Assembly (NCBI GenBank): GCA_023374045.1 | Contig: CM041776.1 | Coordinates: forward strand, 479,745,375-479,809,374 | Source of the DNA: Limonium bicolor | Lineage: Eukaryota > Streptophyta > Magnoliopsida > Caryophyllales > Plumbaginaceae | DNA: 64,000 nt | Direction: 5' to 3' | Part shown: positions 45,293 through 56,460 of the stretch, piece by piece | Layout of the letters: every line of letters begins with the position of its first letter | How positions within the stretch are numbered: the first letter of the stretch is position 1 | Program-made: the position numbers and the translations under genes | Notes under the pieces: generated by a model | Told to the model about the DNA's origin: nothing | The model's database searches: none | Seen by the model: only the letters and a program-made list of their open reading frames with translations

Positions 45293-45679
45293 AAAGTCCG
45301 AGATAATATAATGGGATATTACTTCATAATCAGTTGCCTGCTTGAATCACTTATTCCTTGGACCTGCATACCTAAATTTAAGATTACAAGATATTTGTCT
45401 TTTGGGCTGCCCGGAGCGACCGGACTTCCCAAAGTTTTTGTTAGTTAGAGTATTAATCACGGGGATAAAAACCCAAATATACAGCCTATAGGTTGCTTAG
45501 AGCAGCCTTTTAAGTACATGGATAACACAAGTCTGAGTGAACAAAAAGAATTCCTAAAATTCTATTGCTTCCCAAAAGTTGGATTCTTATAATGAAGAAT
45601 TTAGACTGCTCTTTTGTTTTTTTTTTTGCCAGGATCTCTTTTGGTAACCCCTTAGTTACACTTTCATGCTTTCACACTC

Positions 45680-45872
45680 TACCACTGTACACATGGTGAG
45701 ATCGTCGGTTTATCACTCTACCGACTTTGAGCCGGTGAGATCGTCGGATTAACACTCTACTGCCAGGACGCTGACAGTGAGATCGTCGGATACATTACAC
45801 TACCATTCTCTGATGGTAGATCGTCGGATACAAAACACTACCATTCCATGGTAGATCGTCGGATACATTCTT
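45680..45872. repeat. Hairpin-bearing tandem units ending GATCGTCGG
   Basis: Five units: each has ACTCTACC or ACACTACC, a short inverted repeat (for example CTACCATTCCATGGTAG), then GAGATCGTCGG or TAGATCGTCGGAT. Stems change in sequence but pairing is kept in most units. Confidence 0.75.
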
Positions 45873-46443
45873 TTTCTTTCTTTTTCTCTTTCTTTTTTTT
45901 TAAGACTCGCTGGTCTTTTTTTAAGTAAATCAGAAATTGTTTTAAAATATTTCTTTTTTTGAAAATAGAGGGTGATCAATCCTCTAGAGAAAGTTTTGTA
46001 ACTCCGGTGGACAATATCCATAATGAATATCAAAAAGTTTGGTACCCTTTTTTACCTGTGGATAATATCTGGCGGATGTCAAACTGCTACTGGTGGAATG
46101 TGAGAGGGTGCTATTGTTGAAATTTTTAACCGCACGAACCGTAATTGGCTACCAGTGAAGATGATAAGTTGCTACCGGTAGAAACTGCAATTGGCCTCCG
46201 TATGTCTATTTATCTGGACGGGCTCTCCGATAAGAATGGCAAGTTGCCTCCGGAGAGGATTCCAAGCTGCTGGGGATTTCTTTTTTCTACATTTCTCGGC
46301 TTGTGCATGAGTCAGTTTTAAGAAAACTTGACTTATCTTGGCAATTAGCTTCAGTCGTTTCTTCTCGTAACCTCAGTTGCTTCCAGAGCTTTCACTCCTC
46401 TTCGCTCTTTCGCGCCTCCTGGTTGAAGCCAAGTTATCCCATC

Positions 46444-46550
46444 GGAGAGGAATTCCAAATTCCTTCGGAGAGGAATTCCAAATATCTACCGGAGAGGACT
46501 TCCAAATTCCTACTGGAGAGGAATTCCAAATATCTACCGGAGAGGAACTC
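46444..46550. repeat. 24-bp tandem array (GGAGAGGAATTCCAAA...)
   Basis: Five units at 46444, 46468, 46491, 46515 and 46539. Two tail variants alternate (TTCCT and TATCTACC), giving a two-unit higher-order repeat. Each unit includes the palindrome GGAATTCC. Confidence 0.85.
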
Positions 46551-48369
46551 GCTTCTCCTTCTGTCCAATTTGCCAAAGCTCAGCGTTGCTGTAGTTGTTG
46601 AAGGTTATCCTATTTAATCGTCGCCCTCTACCGGGGTTGCTCACAAAACCGACAACGGTGGTTTTGGACAGATCCTGTCCGGTAGAAACTTCACGTCCTC
46701 AGGAATGGAAAGCGGTGGGTCTTCGAAGAGAACAGCTTCCGAGAAATTAAATTGCCCCACTGGTAGATCCGTTTTTCCCAGAGGGTGACTTTTTAGTTGT
46801 CCGGTGTTGAATAACTCCCAACTTTTCTTTACCAGCAGCCGTAAGATCAATTCGCCTGGTTGAAACATAACGAACTTTTGGCGCTTATGTCAACCCTGAC
46901 GCAGTCTTCGCCCAGGCGGAGGAGACGAAACCTCAAGGGACAAATCCTTCCGGGCGTGAAACTCCCGACGGAAAAATGTTTCTAGCTCTGACCTCATGCC
47001 GATATCTGGATGTAATGGCGTTCTAGTACCAGTGAGTCGTTTGACCGCGTAGACGGAGATAACCAGAGGACTCGTTCTGACTTTAAAAACCGTTCTATAT
47101 TCCGTCATCCCTCTGTTAAGCTCCAAGGTGGCGGTGAATCTGACAAACAGTGAACCAGTTTTGGGATGCCTTGAACTTTCCCTCAGTCCATTGTGCGCAA
47201 GCACGAATTTGTTCATATCAGTAGCAACAATTTCCGCATCCAAACATGAGGAATAATCACAGATGTTGAGTGTGTTAGTTAATTTGACTATTCACGTTGA
47301 AAACAAATGCAAGAACTTAATTACGCTGAATAGGATTGAGAATAAAACTAAACTGAAAGAAAACAGGGTAGGCATAGAAAGCAGGGTAGGCATAGAATAA
47401 CAGTTTCCTACATTACTTAGGCAATGAGCAGAATTCAAACACTTTCTAATGTTTTACCAGCATACTCATTTTAATAGCAGCAGTAACAGTAGTCAAAGGA
47501 AAAGATACTAAATTAAGAGCAAAGCAAGCGTGACTCCATGACTAGACGCAGAAAGTGCTAGTTAAAGTGCTAGTTGTGCGTGACATCTTGAGTTCATCAC
47601 CAACACATGAGCAAGGTTGGGACGCCAAGCTAGAACAGAGACAAGACAAGATCTTAATGCCGTTTCAAAGAAACGTTTTAACTCACTACAACAGTTATTT
47701 AAAACCAGAGTATGTTCTTTTTAACAGCTAAAACTAGGCTGTGAACGGTTGAGACAAGCGCCTTTTGACAGTAGCAAAAAACAGAAGGCAAAATAGCCCA
47801 TACTTTCTATGTGAAATCTGCTGATATAGTTTAATAGCGTAGCAGCAGCATCACTCATATTTGGGGAAACAGTAGCGGCAACAAGAGAATGAGCACCGAT
47901 TAGTTTTTAAAGTGCATAATATGAACAATTAAGAGGTTAGGAAGTACAAACAAGATTCAATAAGGTTTGCAAAACAGAAAATGAAAACTGGAATTGTAAA
48001 GAGGGGAATCAGAGTAGAATCTCAATTTTAATTGAGGAAATGTATCCACACGTACCATAGTTCACTGGAGAATGCCGCAGTATACTTAAACAATTGTAAT
48101 CTGACCATTCTTCATCATAACAAAACATTTATAAATGATATTCTTGTAGTGTTTCACTATTACTGGAAAAAGAGACACTTAACGGATGCACTATTTTACT
48201 TACCATGTCTGTCGTATTTCACAGTTCAGAATTGTACCTTGCTTTGAGAAGATGGGAGACTTACAGGACCCCTCTATCCACCGATGCTACTCTTTGTAAA
48301 TTGTGGACGTTTGTTTTTACTGGAGCTGCATCTCTCCGGAGACTCTCTCCGTGGGTATCGTTCTTACTT

Positions 48370-48442
48370 CTCCGAGAAGGGAATGGCCTCCGAGAAGAGA
48401 ATGTCCTCCGAGAGGAAAACGGCCTCCGAGAAGAGAAAACTT
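48370..48442. repeat. 18-bp tandem array (CCTCCGAGAAGAGAATG)
   Basis: Four units spaced about 18 bp from 48370. Confidence 0.8.
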
Positions 48443-49942
48443 TTCCGGAAGGGAATTTACATGAGATTATAGTAAAAATCATCAGCTCAGTTTTCCCCTG
48501 TGCTGCTTCCTATATTTTTACTTCTCGGAGCCACAAAACTTTCGAGGAGTGATATGGACGTTGCATGCGAGAGTTGACTGAAGATCGAAGACACTATCGA
48601 ATTCTACCGGAAGAGGTTGGTTGGGTTGCAAGTGGTTCCTCCGAAGTTGCAACATGTGGACACACTCCTGTCCTCTAGCTTGGGACTCCGGAAACCTCTG
48701 TCGACATGTCGGTTCTTCATGGCTAGCTTGACTGCTTCCTCTCAGTGCGCCTGATTCATAAACGTCGGTCGGTTCCTTTTGTTCGCACTAGGTTACTGCC
48801 CAGGGTTGTCGGATGGTATCTCTCGGAGTAGAAGCTCTTATCGTCCACCGAAGTAAAAAGTTCCTTCCGTGCGGAGGCGGTTTATTCAGTTCCTCAAACA
48901 ACGGCGCTAGTGCTTCGAAACAAAGAAAGCATCCAAGATGTGCCATACAGATATGACGTGTGATGAGTCGCCGAGTCGCCGATGCAGTCGACCATTGTTT
49001 TCTCCCCGGTGATGTCTTTTGGAAATACTGTTCGAGTAGCTCCTCTACAAACTGTGTTTCCACCGTCATACGGATGCTTTGAGGTGTACAACAACTTCCT
49101 TCTTCGTATGCTTTCAGTAGATTGGAGTCAGGAGCTTGCGCCCGGGCCTAAACCTCAGACGCTGCTTGGATTGTAGTTGTAAATTGACAGAATAAGCAAA
49201 CAGAAGAGTAGGTAGGTTAATCTGATTTGATGATGTCGATTGTGCGTTGTAGATCCCGTCGCCCGGGCCTGGTTAATCCCCTTAAAGCTTCCCATTACTT
49301 GTTTAGCACCTTAGCGTTCTGATTCAGGCGATTCTTCATAGCCTCGGTTGCCTCCGAAGTTTACTATCCCTTTTGATAGTTTAATTCAGGTCGTCCTTCT
49401 TGATTGGGATTCGATGAGAACTTTGAAGTTTTGATTCTTCGCTGCTTCTGGTCCGATCGAGGTTTTCGCGTTCCACCCTTCCGACCTTCCGATGAAGTCT
49501 GGCTTTGTTGGTGCAAAATTCTGATTCATCGCCGAGGAAGGAAATGCTACTTTTTCTTGATCTGATATGGATTTGCCGGTGGATTTGCCGTTAGATTGAT
49601 CGTAACGCTGATTTTGAATATTCAGATCTTGTTATCATAAGAGTGTTGATTCTTGACTGGATTTCGTAAAATGATCCTCCCTTCGTGCCAACAGCTGGGG
49701 ATTTACGGTTGACATTCTTCGATTATGAATGGCGTACTCGTCGAGATCACAGATCCGACTACTTTGGTTATAAACGATTCTCTCGATGTCGACCTGATTC
49801 TTCTTCCGATTACTCCCTCTCCATTACAGGATCATCGTGCGTTGATTCTCCAGAAAGTCAAGAACATTATTCCTCGTAACCGCTTTTCTCTCAAACCGTG
49901 GACAAATCGTGGTTGATGTTTCTTTCCCACAGACGGCGCCAA

Positions 49943-50482
49943 TGAAGATGTAACAGAGGTTACCCTCCCAACACAATTTCCACACCGTGATGTATAGTGG
50001 TTCGGCCAATGATCCGGCCTACGTCCACTTCTAGACAGAACTGTTATTCATCCTTTGGTTTACAACTCTAGAGAGCTTTTGGGATGTGAGCTCCCTCTTC
50101 TAACTTGAGTCTCTTACAAATGAGCCCCTCTAGTCCTATTTATAGACTTTCTATCACTAGGTTTATCCTTTTGCCCCTATACATGTAGTATTACATAAAT
50201 ATAGCTATCAGCCCTTTTACGGGTCTCCAGGCTGAAATACTGCCTCCGCATTGGACTAACTCTTCCGGACCGTCACTTTAACAATAATCCCTCCGGTAGT
50301 AGGGTTTCCATCGATAGGCCATCCGACAATTGGCCTCCGGTAGACTCTCTTGGTAGATCCTTCCGCATCGGGGCCTTTCGGTAGCAGGCCTTCTGACAAT
50401 TGGTCTCCGATAGTAGTCCTTCCGCTAGCAGGCCTTCGGTAGACACTTTAACCTTCCGCATGGTATATTTCATACCATTACA
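49943..50482 (-). repeat. Tat-like element LTR, right copy (5' LTR)
   Basis: 540 bp; primer-site phrase lies immediately left of it at 49924-49942 (minus strand). Confidence 0.9.
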
Positions 50483-51468
50483 GACGTATGTCAAGAGTTT
50501 TAAAAGCCAACAGTTCATCATGTCTGAACTTGCGTCCATCCTTGCAAGTTCGGACACAGGTTGAAGCCAGAACCAAAATTGTCCTCGCACTATGTCCGAA
50601 CTTCAAAGTTCGGACAGATGTTCGGACACTTCGAAAACTCAGAAATCATAGGCGCGCCAGACTACATCCGAACATCAACGTTCGGACGGAAGTCCGGACA
50701 TCACAAAAAAGCGAGTTCGCAATACAGATCAGAGGCACGAAATCACCACAATTCATCACCCAAAATCATTCAAACTTTGCAGAACTCAAAATCAGTATCC
50801 ATGGGGGGGGGGGGGGTTTACAATGCAAAACCATTGCAATTCAGCAAAGAAAGGCACAATGCAACACAATTATCAAATTAGAAACACACCCCACACTTTT
50901 CACCTCATGGGTGAGTAAACTCCTCCATTCCATCCACCACTTACATCAATTCAAACCGTGGGTAACCAACGATTGCAGCCTGATACACCACAGACGATCA
51001 CGCAGCCAACGAGGTGACAAGGCACCACTGAATTGTGCAGAAAACGGTTCCAAAATCAGAAAAACTATTCTGCCCAAATAACAACACAACATAAAACCGA
51101 GACCAACACCAACCTGAATTCGCAGAGAAGAAGATCCCGAACAGCAGTAGCAGAAAATCAGAGTAGCAAGTAGACAACACCAGCAGCTAATCACACCAGA
51201 ATTCACCAAGCAACCCAAGAAGGAGAGGAAGGAACAAGAACGCTCAAACTGGCAAGAAGATGAACATGAGTAGGAAGAAACTGATGGAGAAACACAGCGA
51301 GAAATAAACCTTCCTTCTTTCTTTATTACTCACCAAATAAAAGAGAGGGGAAAGGGCCTCCTTATCCCTCGTCTTTTAATCAAATGCCTCAGCTGTCCCG
51401 AAATACTAGAAGGCACAAAATATAAGAGAAACATCAGGAAATGCTGAAACAAAAACCGGATTATTACA
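50483..51468 (-). repeat. Tekay-like 3' LTR, piece 3 (LTR 5' end)
   Basis: Begins with the second GACGT and ends ...GGATTATTACA at 51468 (TGTAATAATCC on the minus strand). Holds hairpin modules at about 50521-50560, 50594-50632 and 50664-50702 and a run of 14 G at 50803-50816. Long open frames across it are repeat artefacts. Confidence 0.82.
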
Positions 51469-51484
51469 TCACTCCCCACTTAAA
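51469..51484 (-). other. Polypurine tract (Tekay-like element)
   Basis: On the minus strand TAAGTGGGGAGTGA sits directly upstream of the LTR start, preceded by a GAATTTCGAGGA phrase as in both LARDs. Confidence 0.8.
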
Positions 51485-53813
51485 AGGAATTTCATCCTCG
51501 AAATTCAACATACCTCACTGCTCGAATAGGGTAGAGAACTTGGCACACAATTCCTCCTTGAGTTCCTATGTCATCTCATGCTCAGACTGATCAGACCACT
51601 GAACCTTAACCATAGGCAGTGTCTTGATACGAGGCCGATGAACATCGCAAGCTAGAATGCGAACCGGAGCTGCCTCATAAGTGAAGTCATCACGGAGTCG
51701 AAGCTGTCCATAATCAATCACATGGCTGGGATCATGAAGATACTTCCTGAGCATCGACACGTGAAACACGCGTGAACTCCTACTAAGGCTGGTGGCAACG
51801 CCAACCTATAAGCCACTGGGCTGACCCTCTCTAGCACCTCGAAAGGACCCACAAACCGAGGACTCAGCTTGCCTCTCTTGCCAAAATGGACAACGCCACG
51901 GACGGGAGGAATCTTTAGATACATGTGATCCCTAACCTGAAATTCAAGCGAACAACGCCTCTGATCTTCATAGCTCTTCTGTCGGCTCTGAGCAACCAAC
52001 ATACACCCCCTGATAGCCCTGACCTTATCCACAGCTCCCTGCACTAACTCCGGACCCACGATCGCCCTCTCCTTTAGATCATCCCAACAAATGGGAGATC
52101 TGTAGCGTCTACCATATAATGCCTCGAATGGAGCCATCCTAATACTCGATTGAAATCTATTATTATAAGAAAATTCAATCAGAGTCACACGCTGATCTCA
52201 GCTCCCACCAAAATCCAATACACACGCCCTCTACATATCCTCTAAAATCTGGTTCGTCCTCTCAATTTGACCATCGGTCTGAGGATGATACGCTGAACTG
52301 AACGCCAAATTCATCCCCAATGCCTTATGCAGGCTACGCCAGAAGTGAGATACAAATCTAGGATCTCTGTCCGAAAGGATCATCACCGGCACACCATGCA
52401 ATCTCACAATCTCATCCAAGTAAAGCCGAGCGAGGCGCTCAAGGCTAAAGGTCTTCCTCACAGCAGGCAAGAAATGAACTGACTTTGTCAGATGGTCCAC
52501 AATCACCCAAAAAGCATCAAATCCAGAAGATGTCCTAGGGAGTCCTACAATTAAATCCATCCTTACGCTCTCCCACTTCCACTCAGGAACGGGAAGGGGC
52601 TATAGAAGACCCGCAGGCTGCTGATGCTCAGCCTTAACCTGCTGACAGGTCTGGCAATGAGCTACAAAATCCAAAATCTCCCTCTTCATATTCGTCCACC
52701 AGAAGGACTCTCTGAGGTCCCGATACATCTTCACACCCCCTGGGTGTACTGAATATGGAGCTCCATGAGCCTCCTACATAATCTCACGCCTCAAATCCCT
52801 GCCACCGGGTACACATATCCTAACTTTGTATTAAAGACACCTATCATCAGACACTGATAAATCAGACTCCTGATCAGTTGACAATCTCTCGTGGATCCTG
52901 CACAACTCAGCATCTGCTAACTGGCCATCCCTGATCCGATCTATCAAAGTAGACTGAACCTGTAGAGTAGCAATCATCCCAGCACTATCGGACTGGACAA
53001 CCCAGACACCCATGTGCTAAAGCTCATAAGCAGACCTCTAAGTCCCAGCAACACGAACATGCAAGCCATGGAGCACCCCTACGACTCAACGCATTTGCCA
53101 CCACATTCGTCCTACCAGGATGGTAGAGGATCTCCAAATCCTAGTCATGCAGAAGCTCCAGCCAACGCCGTTGTCTCAAGTTCAATTCCTTCTGTGTGAA
53201 TAGATACTTGAGACTCTTGTGATCCGTGTCAACCTTACACGTCACCCCATACAAATAATGCCGCCAGATCTTTAAGGCAAAGACTACAGCAGCCAACTCC
53301 AAATCATGGGTAGGGTAATTTTTCTCGTACAGCTACAACTGATGTGAGCCATACACCACCACCTTACCCTCCTACATTAGAACACATCCTAGACCTCTAT
53401 GAGAAGCATCACAGAATACCTCGAAGCCCTCGGTCCCAAAAGGCAACGCCAGAATCGGAGCAGAAGTCAACCTCTTCTTCAACTCCTGGAAGCTCTCCTC
53501 ACACGCCTTGCTCCACTCAAACTTGACATCCTTCCTTAGAAGGTGAGTCAAGGGAGACACAATCTTGAGAAACCCTCCACGAACTTCCTATAATAGCCCA
53601 CTCCATATAAGCCCTGATCTTTCTAGATCCACAGAGATGCCGTCCTTCAAAACCACGTGACCAAGAAATAAAACCCTATCGAGCCAGAACTCACATTTCT
53701 TCAGCTTGGCATAAAACTCTTTCTCCTTCAAAGTCTGCAGAACCATCATCAGGTGCTCCTCAGCACTCTCGGAATACACCAAGATGTCATCGATAAACAT
53801 AAATTTTAAGTCA
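51485..53813 (-). pseudogene. Tekay-like pol: RT (part), RNase H, integrase, chromodomain-like tail
   Basis: Read from 53813 downwards on the minus strand. RT palm with [16 protein letters not shown]; thumb near 53700. RNase H near 53560-53372 with FEVFCDASHRGLGCVLM. Integrase zinc region near 52680-52640. Integrase core 52560-52231 with MDLIVGLP, LSDRDPRF and SSAYHPQTDGQ (D, D and E positions). Integrase C-terminus 52188-51718 with GPFEVLERV. A tail near 51690-51500 (VRILACDV, MVKVQWSDQSEHE) resembles the Tekay chromodomain that directs integration to heterochromatin. Stops (for example TAG near 51568) and frame changes separate these parts, so it is inactive. The RT fingers, protease and gag are not in view because Sirevirus-2 interrupts the palm. 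Confidence 0.88.
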
Positions 53814-54790
53814 AGATCCTTTAGTTTTGATGATAGCAAACCTTATATTGTCTATGTAATATGTTTGTCAAGCTTTATGATTCAGATAGACAGACAAAAG
53901 GGTGGCTTAGCACGCAAGGTTGCAAGCGCACTCAGTTCACGACATGTGCCCAACCAGTTAGGCACCTGTCTAGGAAAGCTTATGCTAGAACTTCTAGCAC
54001 ATACCAACAAGCCAGGCACCGCATGAAGATATCTCTCATGATTAAGAACAAAATCCAAGACAAAAGACTGTAAGAGGATTGGCATATTCAGACGGACTTA
54101 TACACCCACATAATCAACTAGCACACGACAAGAACACAACTCATTAATGTGCAAATGGACAAGATAAGTAAAGGTCTACTTATCAAAACAATTGCATAGC
54201 CATAATAAACACTAAAGGAGAATTTATGAGCATTTAATGAGCCAGACAGAATCAGGCAAGTGGGGCACACAAGTGGTGCTCGACCAATCGAGAGAGTTGC
54301 CACTAACGTGACCAACACTAAGGTGACACATAGTCCAAACGCCTTCAGATCAAGTTGAAGACTCTCTACAAGTCTAGTGTGGTTGTTGGGTGAATCATAG
54401 GAGTTGTAGTTGACTCCTAGAGTCTAGGGATTTATAGCACGGTAGTTACACCCTAACTAACTGTATATATACTTGCATTTATTTCATATGTAAGTAAGCT
54501 TACAAAAGAGAAAAAATTAGAGATTATCTGGGCAAGTGTGGATCAGACTTAGGAGTGTGTGTGGGTGCTAGAGAGTTGGTGAGCTGTTTAGGACTGGGGT
54601 TGAGTGATGACACTTTGTGTTTGGTAGAATGATCAGTCAGGGAGTGGTTGGGGAACCGTAGGCCGACTGTCACGAGGGGGTATAGGACTTTGGGATAAAG
54701 TCCTAAATTGTCCTTGAGTCTGTGTGTGGGGTGAGGGAGACTGAGTGAATTTCTTGTGTGTAAACTCTCAATCGAAATAGAGTTTCCAGT

Positions 54791-56297
54791 TGATAAGCCA
54801 CAGACTTATCATATTTTATGTGATAGATTTAGGATTATATTTGTGTAAATAAGGTTATATATATGTTATTTACGCTATATTATGTATAAAGTCTATTATT
54901 TGTTCAGATTGATGTTTTTATATGTTTTCCATGCAAGGAATGATTTTCTAGGCAAAAGTTCAGTTGATGCCGGACTCAATGTCGGGTTGATCCTGCACGG
55001 CATAAACACAGATCAGAAAAGAGGCTTTGCCGGACACAATGCCGGGTAGATTCCATCCGGCATAAGTGAAGAGTCACCACGGTTGACCAAGCGATAGCAG
55101 TTATTGACCGTTGGTGATTAGGCTGGTGCCGGGTATGATGCCGGGTATCTCCTACCCGGCATATACACTGTTTCGTGCGGAATTGGCGGTTTTGACCGTT
55201 AATAGTTGGGCACATTTCCCACTGTGCCGGCTACTGATGATCCGGCACGACGCCCAGCAACAGACACGATTGAGCCTTATAAATAGGCCGAGAGTCCACA
55301 TCATTGGAACACACTTCAATATACCAAATCCACGCTATTCACTTCTATATTTCCGCCTCACTCCATTGTTGGTGTCCAAAGAAGTCTACGGATCCATCCA
55401 CGCAAGAGAAGAAGAAGACCTTGTCGGGTTAAGGCTATTAACATCTCCTTCTCCCTCTTTGTATTCTCTTCTTGTAGTTGTGTGGATGGTGATGTAGAAT
55501 TCTTTGTTAGGTTTTTGGTTAGGGAAGATTTCCTTGTAAACTCTTATGATCATATATGGAATTTACGAGTTTCTTAATGGAGGTTTCTAGTCTTCATGCA
55601 AGTTAAATGAGTTAGCCACTTATTCTCTTATCTCTAAGTCCTGTTTAAGGCTTTCAAAGCAAGAATATGATAGATTAGGATCTCGGTAATCTTTAATATT
55701 GTTGTTCTGAAAAGTGGACAACAAATGCTAAGGTTTAGGATTAATCTCTTATTTCCCCATTATTCTGTTTGTATTCGCGACATTAGCTATGCACGATGCA
55801 AGTATGGATATTGAGTTCCTTTATTCAGATCCGATTCTGGAAGTGGTATTTACGAAATGAACGATGCCGGATGTAGTGCCGGATGGAAGTTGTCCGGCAC
55901 ATTCAAAGGCCTTGACTATGCCGGGTATCCAAGGTCCGACATGTTTCCCAGCATATTCATTTTGCAGGAAACAAATCCTTTTTGAGACTTGCCATCCTTG
56001 ATCCTTGATCTTATGAAATTCTTACATTGATAACGGCCCTAGTCAAGGAAAATTAGCTTTTTTTAGTTAGTAGTTTTTAGATTAATTGTAATTTACATTC
56101 CCCCTGTTTAGAATAGGCTTTTGCCCGGATTAGGACAAGTTTTCTATAAGTCCCTTGGGTTCGATACTCTCGGTCGTAGTATATTTACACTATACTCCGA
56201 CCGGGTTTTATTTGCTACCCGTAGTAGAGTTGTAGGATTAGTTTATTATTTTATTCTTTTTGTATATAGTTTTCCCCTACAAATTTCCTGTTTAGCA
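54791..56297 (+). mobile_element. Solo LTR, Athila-like, 1,507 bp
   Basis: Starts TGATAAGCCACAG and ends CCTGTTTAGCA, flanked by CCAGT (54786-54790 and 56298-56302). There is no interior, primer site or second LTR, so it arose by recombination between LTRs of a full element. The end region (GTCCCTTGGGTTCGATACTC near 56151) resembles the matching part of Athila-type LTRs (GTCCCTGTGGATACGAC near 33410). Carries TGCCGG/CCGGCA hairpins. Confidence 0.9.
54966..55951. repeat. TGCCGG/CCGGCA hairpin modules in the solo LTR
   Basis: Modules at about 54966-55002, 55026-55065, 55126-55161, 55225-55240, 55865-55901 and 55918-55951. One reads TGCCGGGTATCTCCTACCCGGCA with almost full pairing. Confidence 0.8.
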
Positions 56298-56406
56298 CCA
56301 GTTTAAGTTGATCTCGCGTCTTTCTCTAACTATCAAAGTTTCATTTAAGTCCACGCTACATCTACGACACGTCGGGGACGCATCAGGAGCGCGTGCTAGT
56401 TTCAAT

Positions 56407-56421
56407 TGGTATCAGAGTAGG
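56407..56421 (+). other. Primer-binding site, initiator tRNA-Met type (Sirevirus-2)
   Basis: TGGTATCAGAGTAGG, one change from the Sirevirus-1 site. Confidence 0.88.
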
Positions 56422-56460
56422 TCTCTTCTAGAAAGCTAACTGCTTTGGAAGACGATCAAA

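Larger units (their letters stand above)
44867..49942 (-). other. Tat-like interior: non-coding with tandem arrays
   Basis: No gag, protease, RT or integrase motif was found on either strand. The longest minus frame without an obvious repeat origin, 46890-47243 (117 codons), is not recognised. Local arrays are listed separately. 47280-48200 is AT-rich with nothing seen. Confidence 0.6.
44327..50482 (-). mobile_element. Non-autonomous Tat-like LTR element, minus strand, 6,156 bp
   Basis: Equal 540-bp LTRs at 44327-44866 and 49943-50482 start TGAAGATGTAAC and end ACCATTACA on the plus strand as written. Target duplication GACGT (44322-44326 and 50483-50487). On the minus strand, the bases after the right-hand LTR read TTGGCGCCGTCTGTGGGAAA, a primer-site phrase typical of Tat/Retand-like elements, so transcription runs right to left. 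The 5.1-kb interior has no recognisable gag or pol, but has several short tandem arrays. It inserted inside a hairpin stem of the Tekay-like LTR. Confidence 0.88.
27224..53813 (-). mobile_element. Tekay/Del-like chromovirus, broken by nested insertions (visible part)
   Basis: Minus-strand Ty3/gypsy element. Its 3' LTR lies in three pieces (27224-27610, 43738-44326, 50483-51468; about 1.95 kb once the insertions and duplicated target bases are subtracted). Its LTR ends read TGTAATAATCC and GGGTCGTTACA on the minus strand. The polypurine tract and a GAATTTCGAGGATGAAATTC phrase follow at 51469-51505, then integrase, RNase H and RT towards higher coordinates. The RT is cut at 53813 by Sirevirus-2. 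The N-terminal pol, gag and 5' LTR must lie beyond the window. Shared LTR ends, tract context and hairpin modules tie it to LARD-1 and LARD-2. Confidence 0.85.
53814..56404 (+). repeat. Sirevirus-2 5' LTR, split by a solo LTR
   Basis: Homologous to 27611-28730 in two parts, 53814-54790 and 56298-56404. Confidence 0.88.

Noticed and set aside
46890..47243. Minus-strand frame of 117 codons as a gene of the Tat-like element
   Set aside because: No recognisable domain, and the composition matches the surrounding non-coding interior; left unassigned.
50488..51081. Plus-strand frame of 197 codons
   Set aside because: It lies in the Tekay-like LTR on the strand opposite to the element and includes hairpin modules and a 14-G run.
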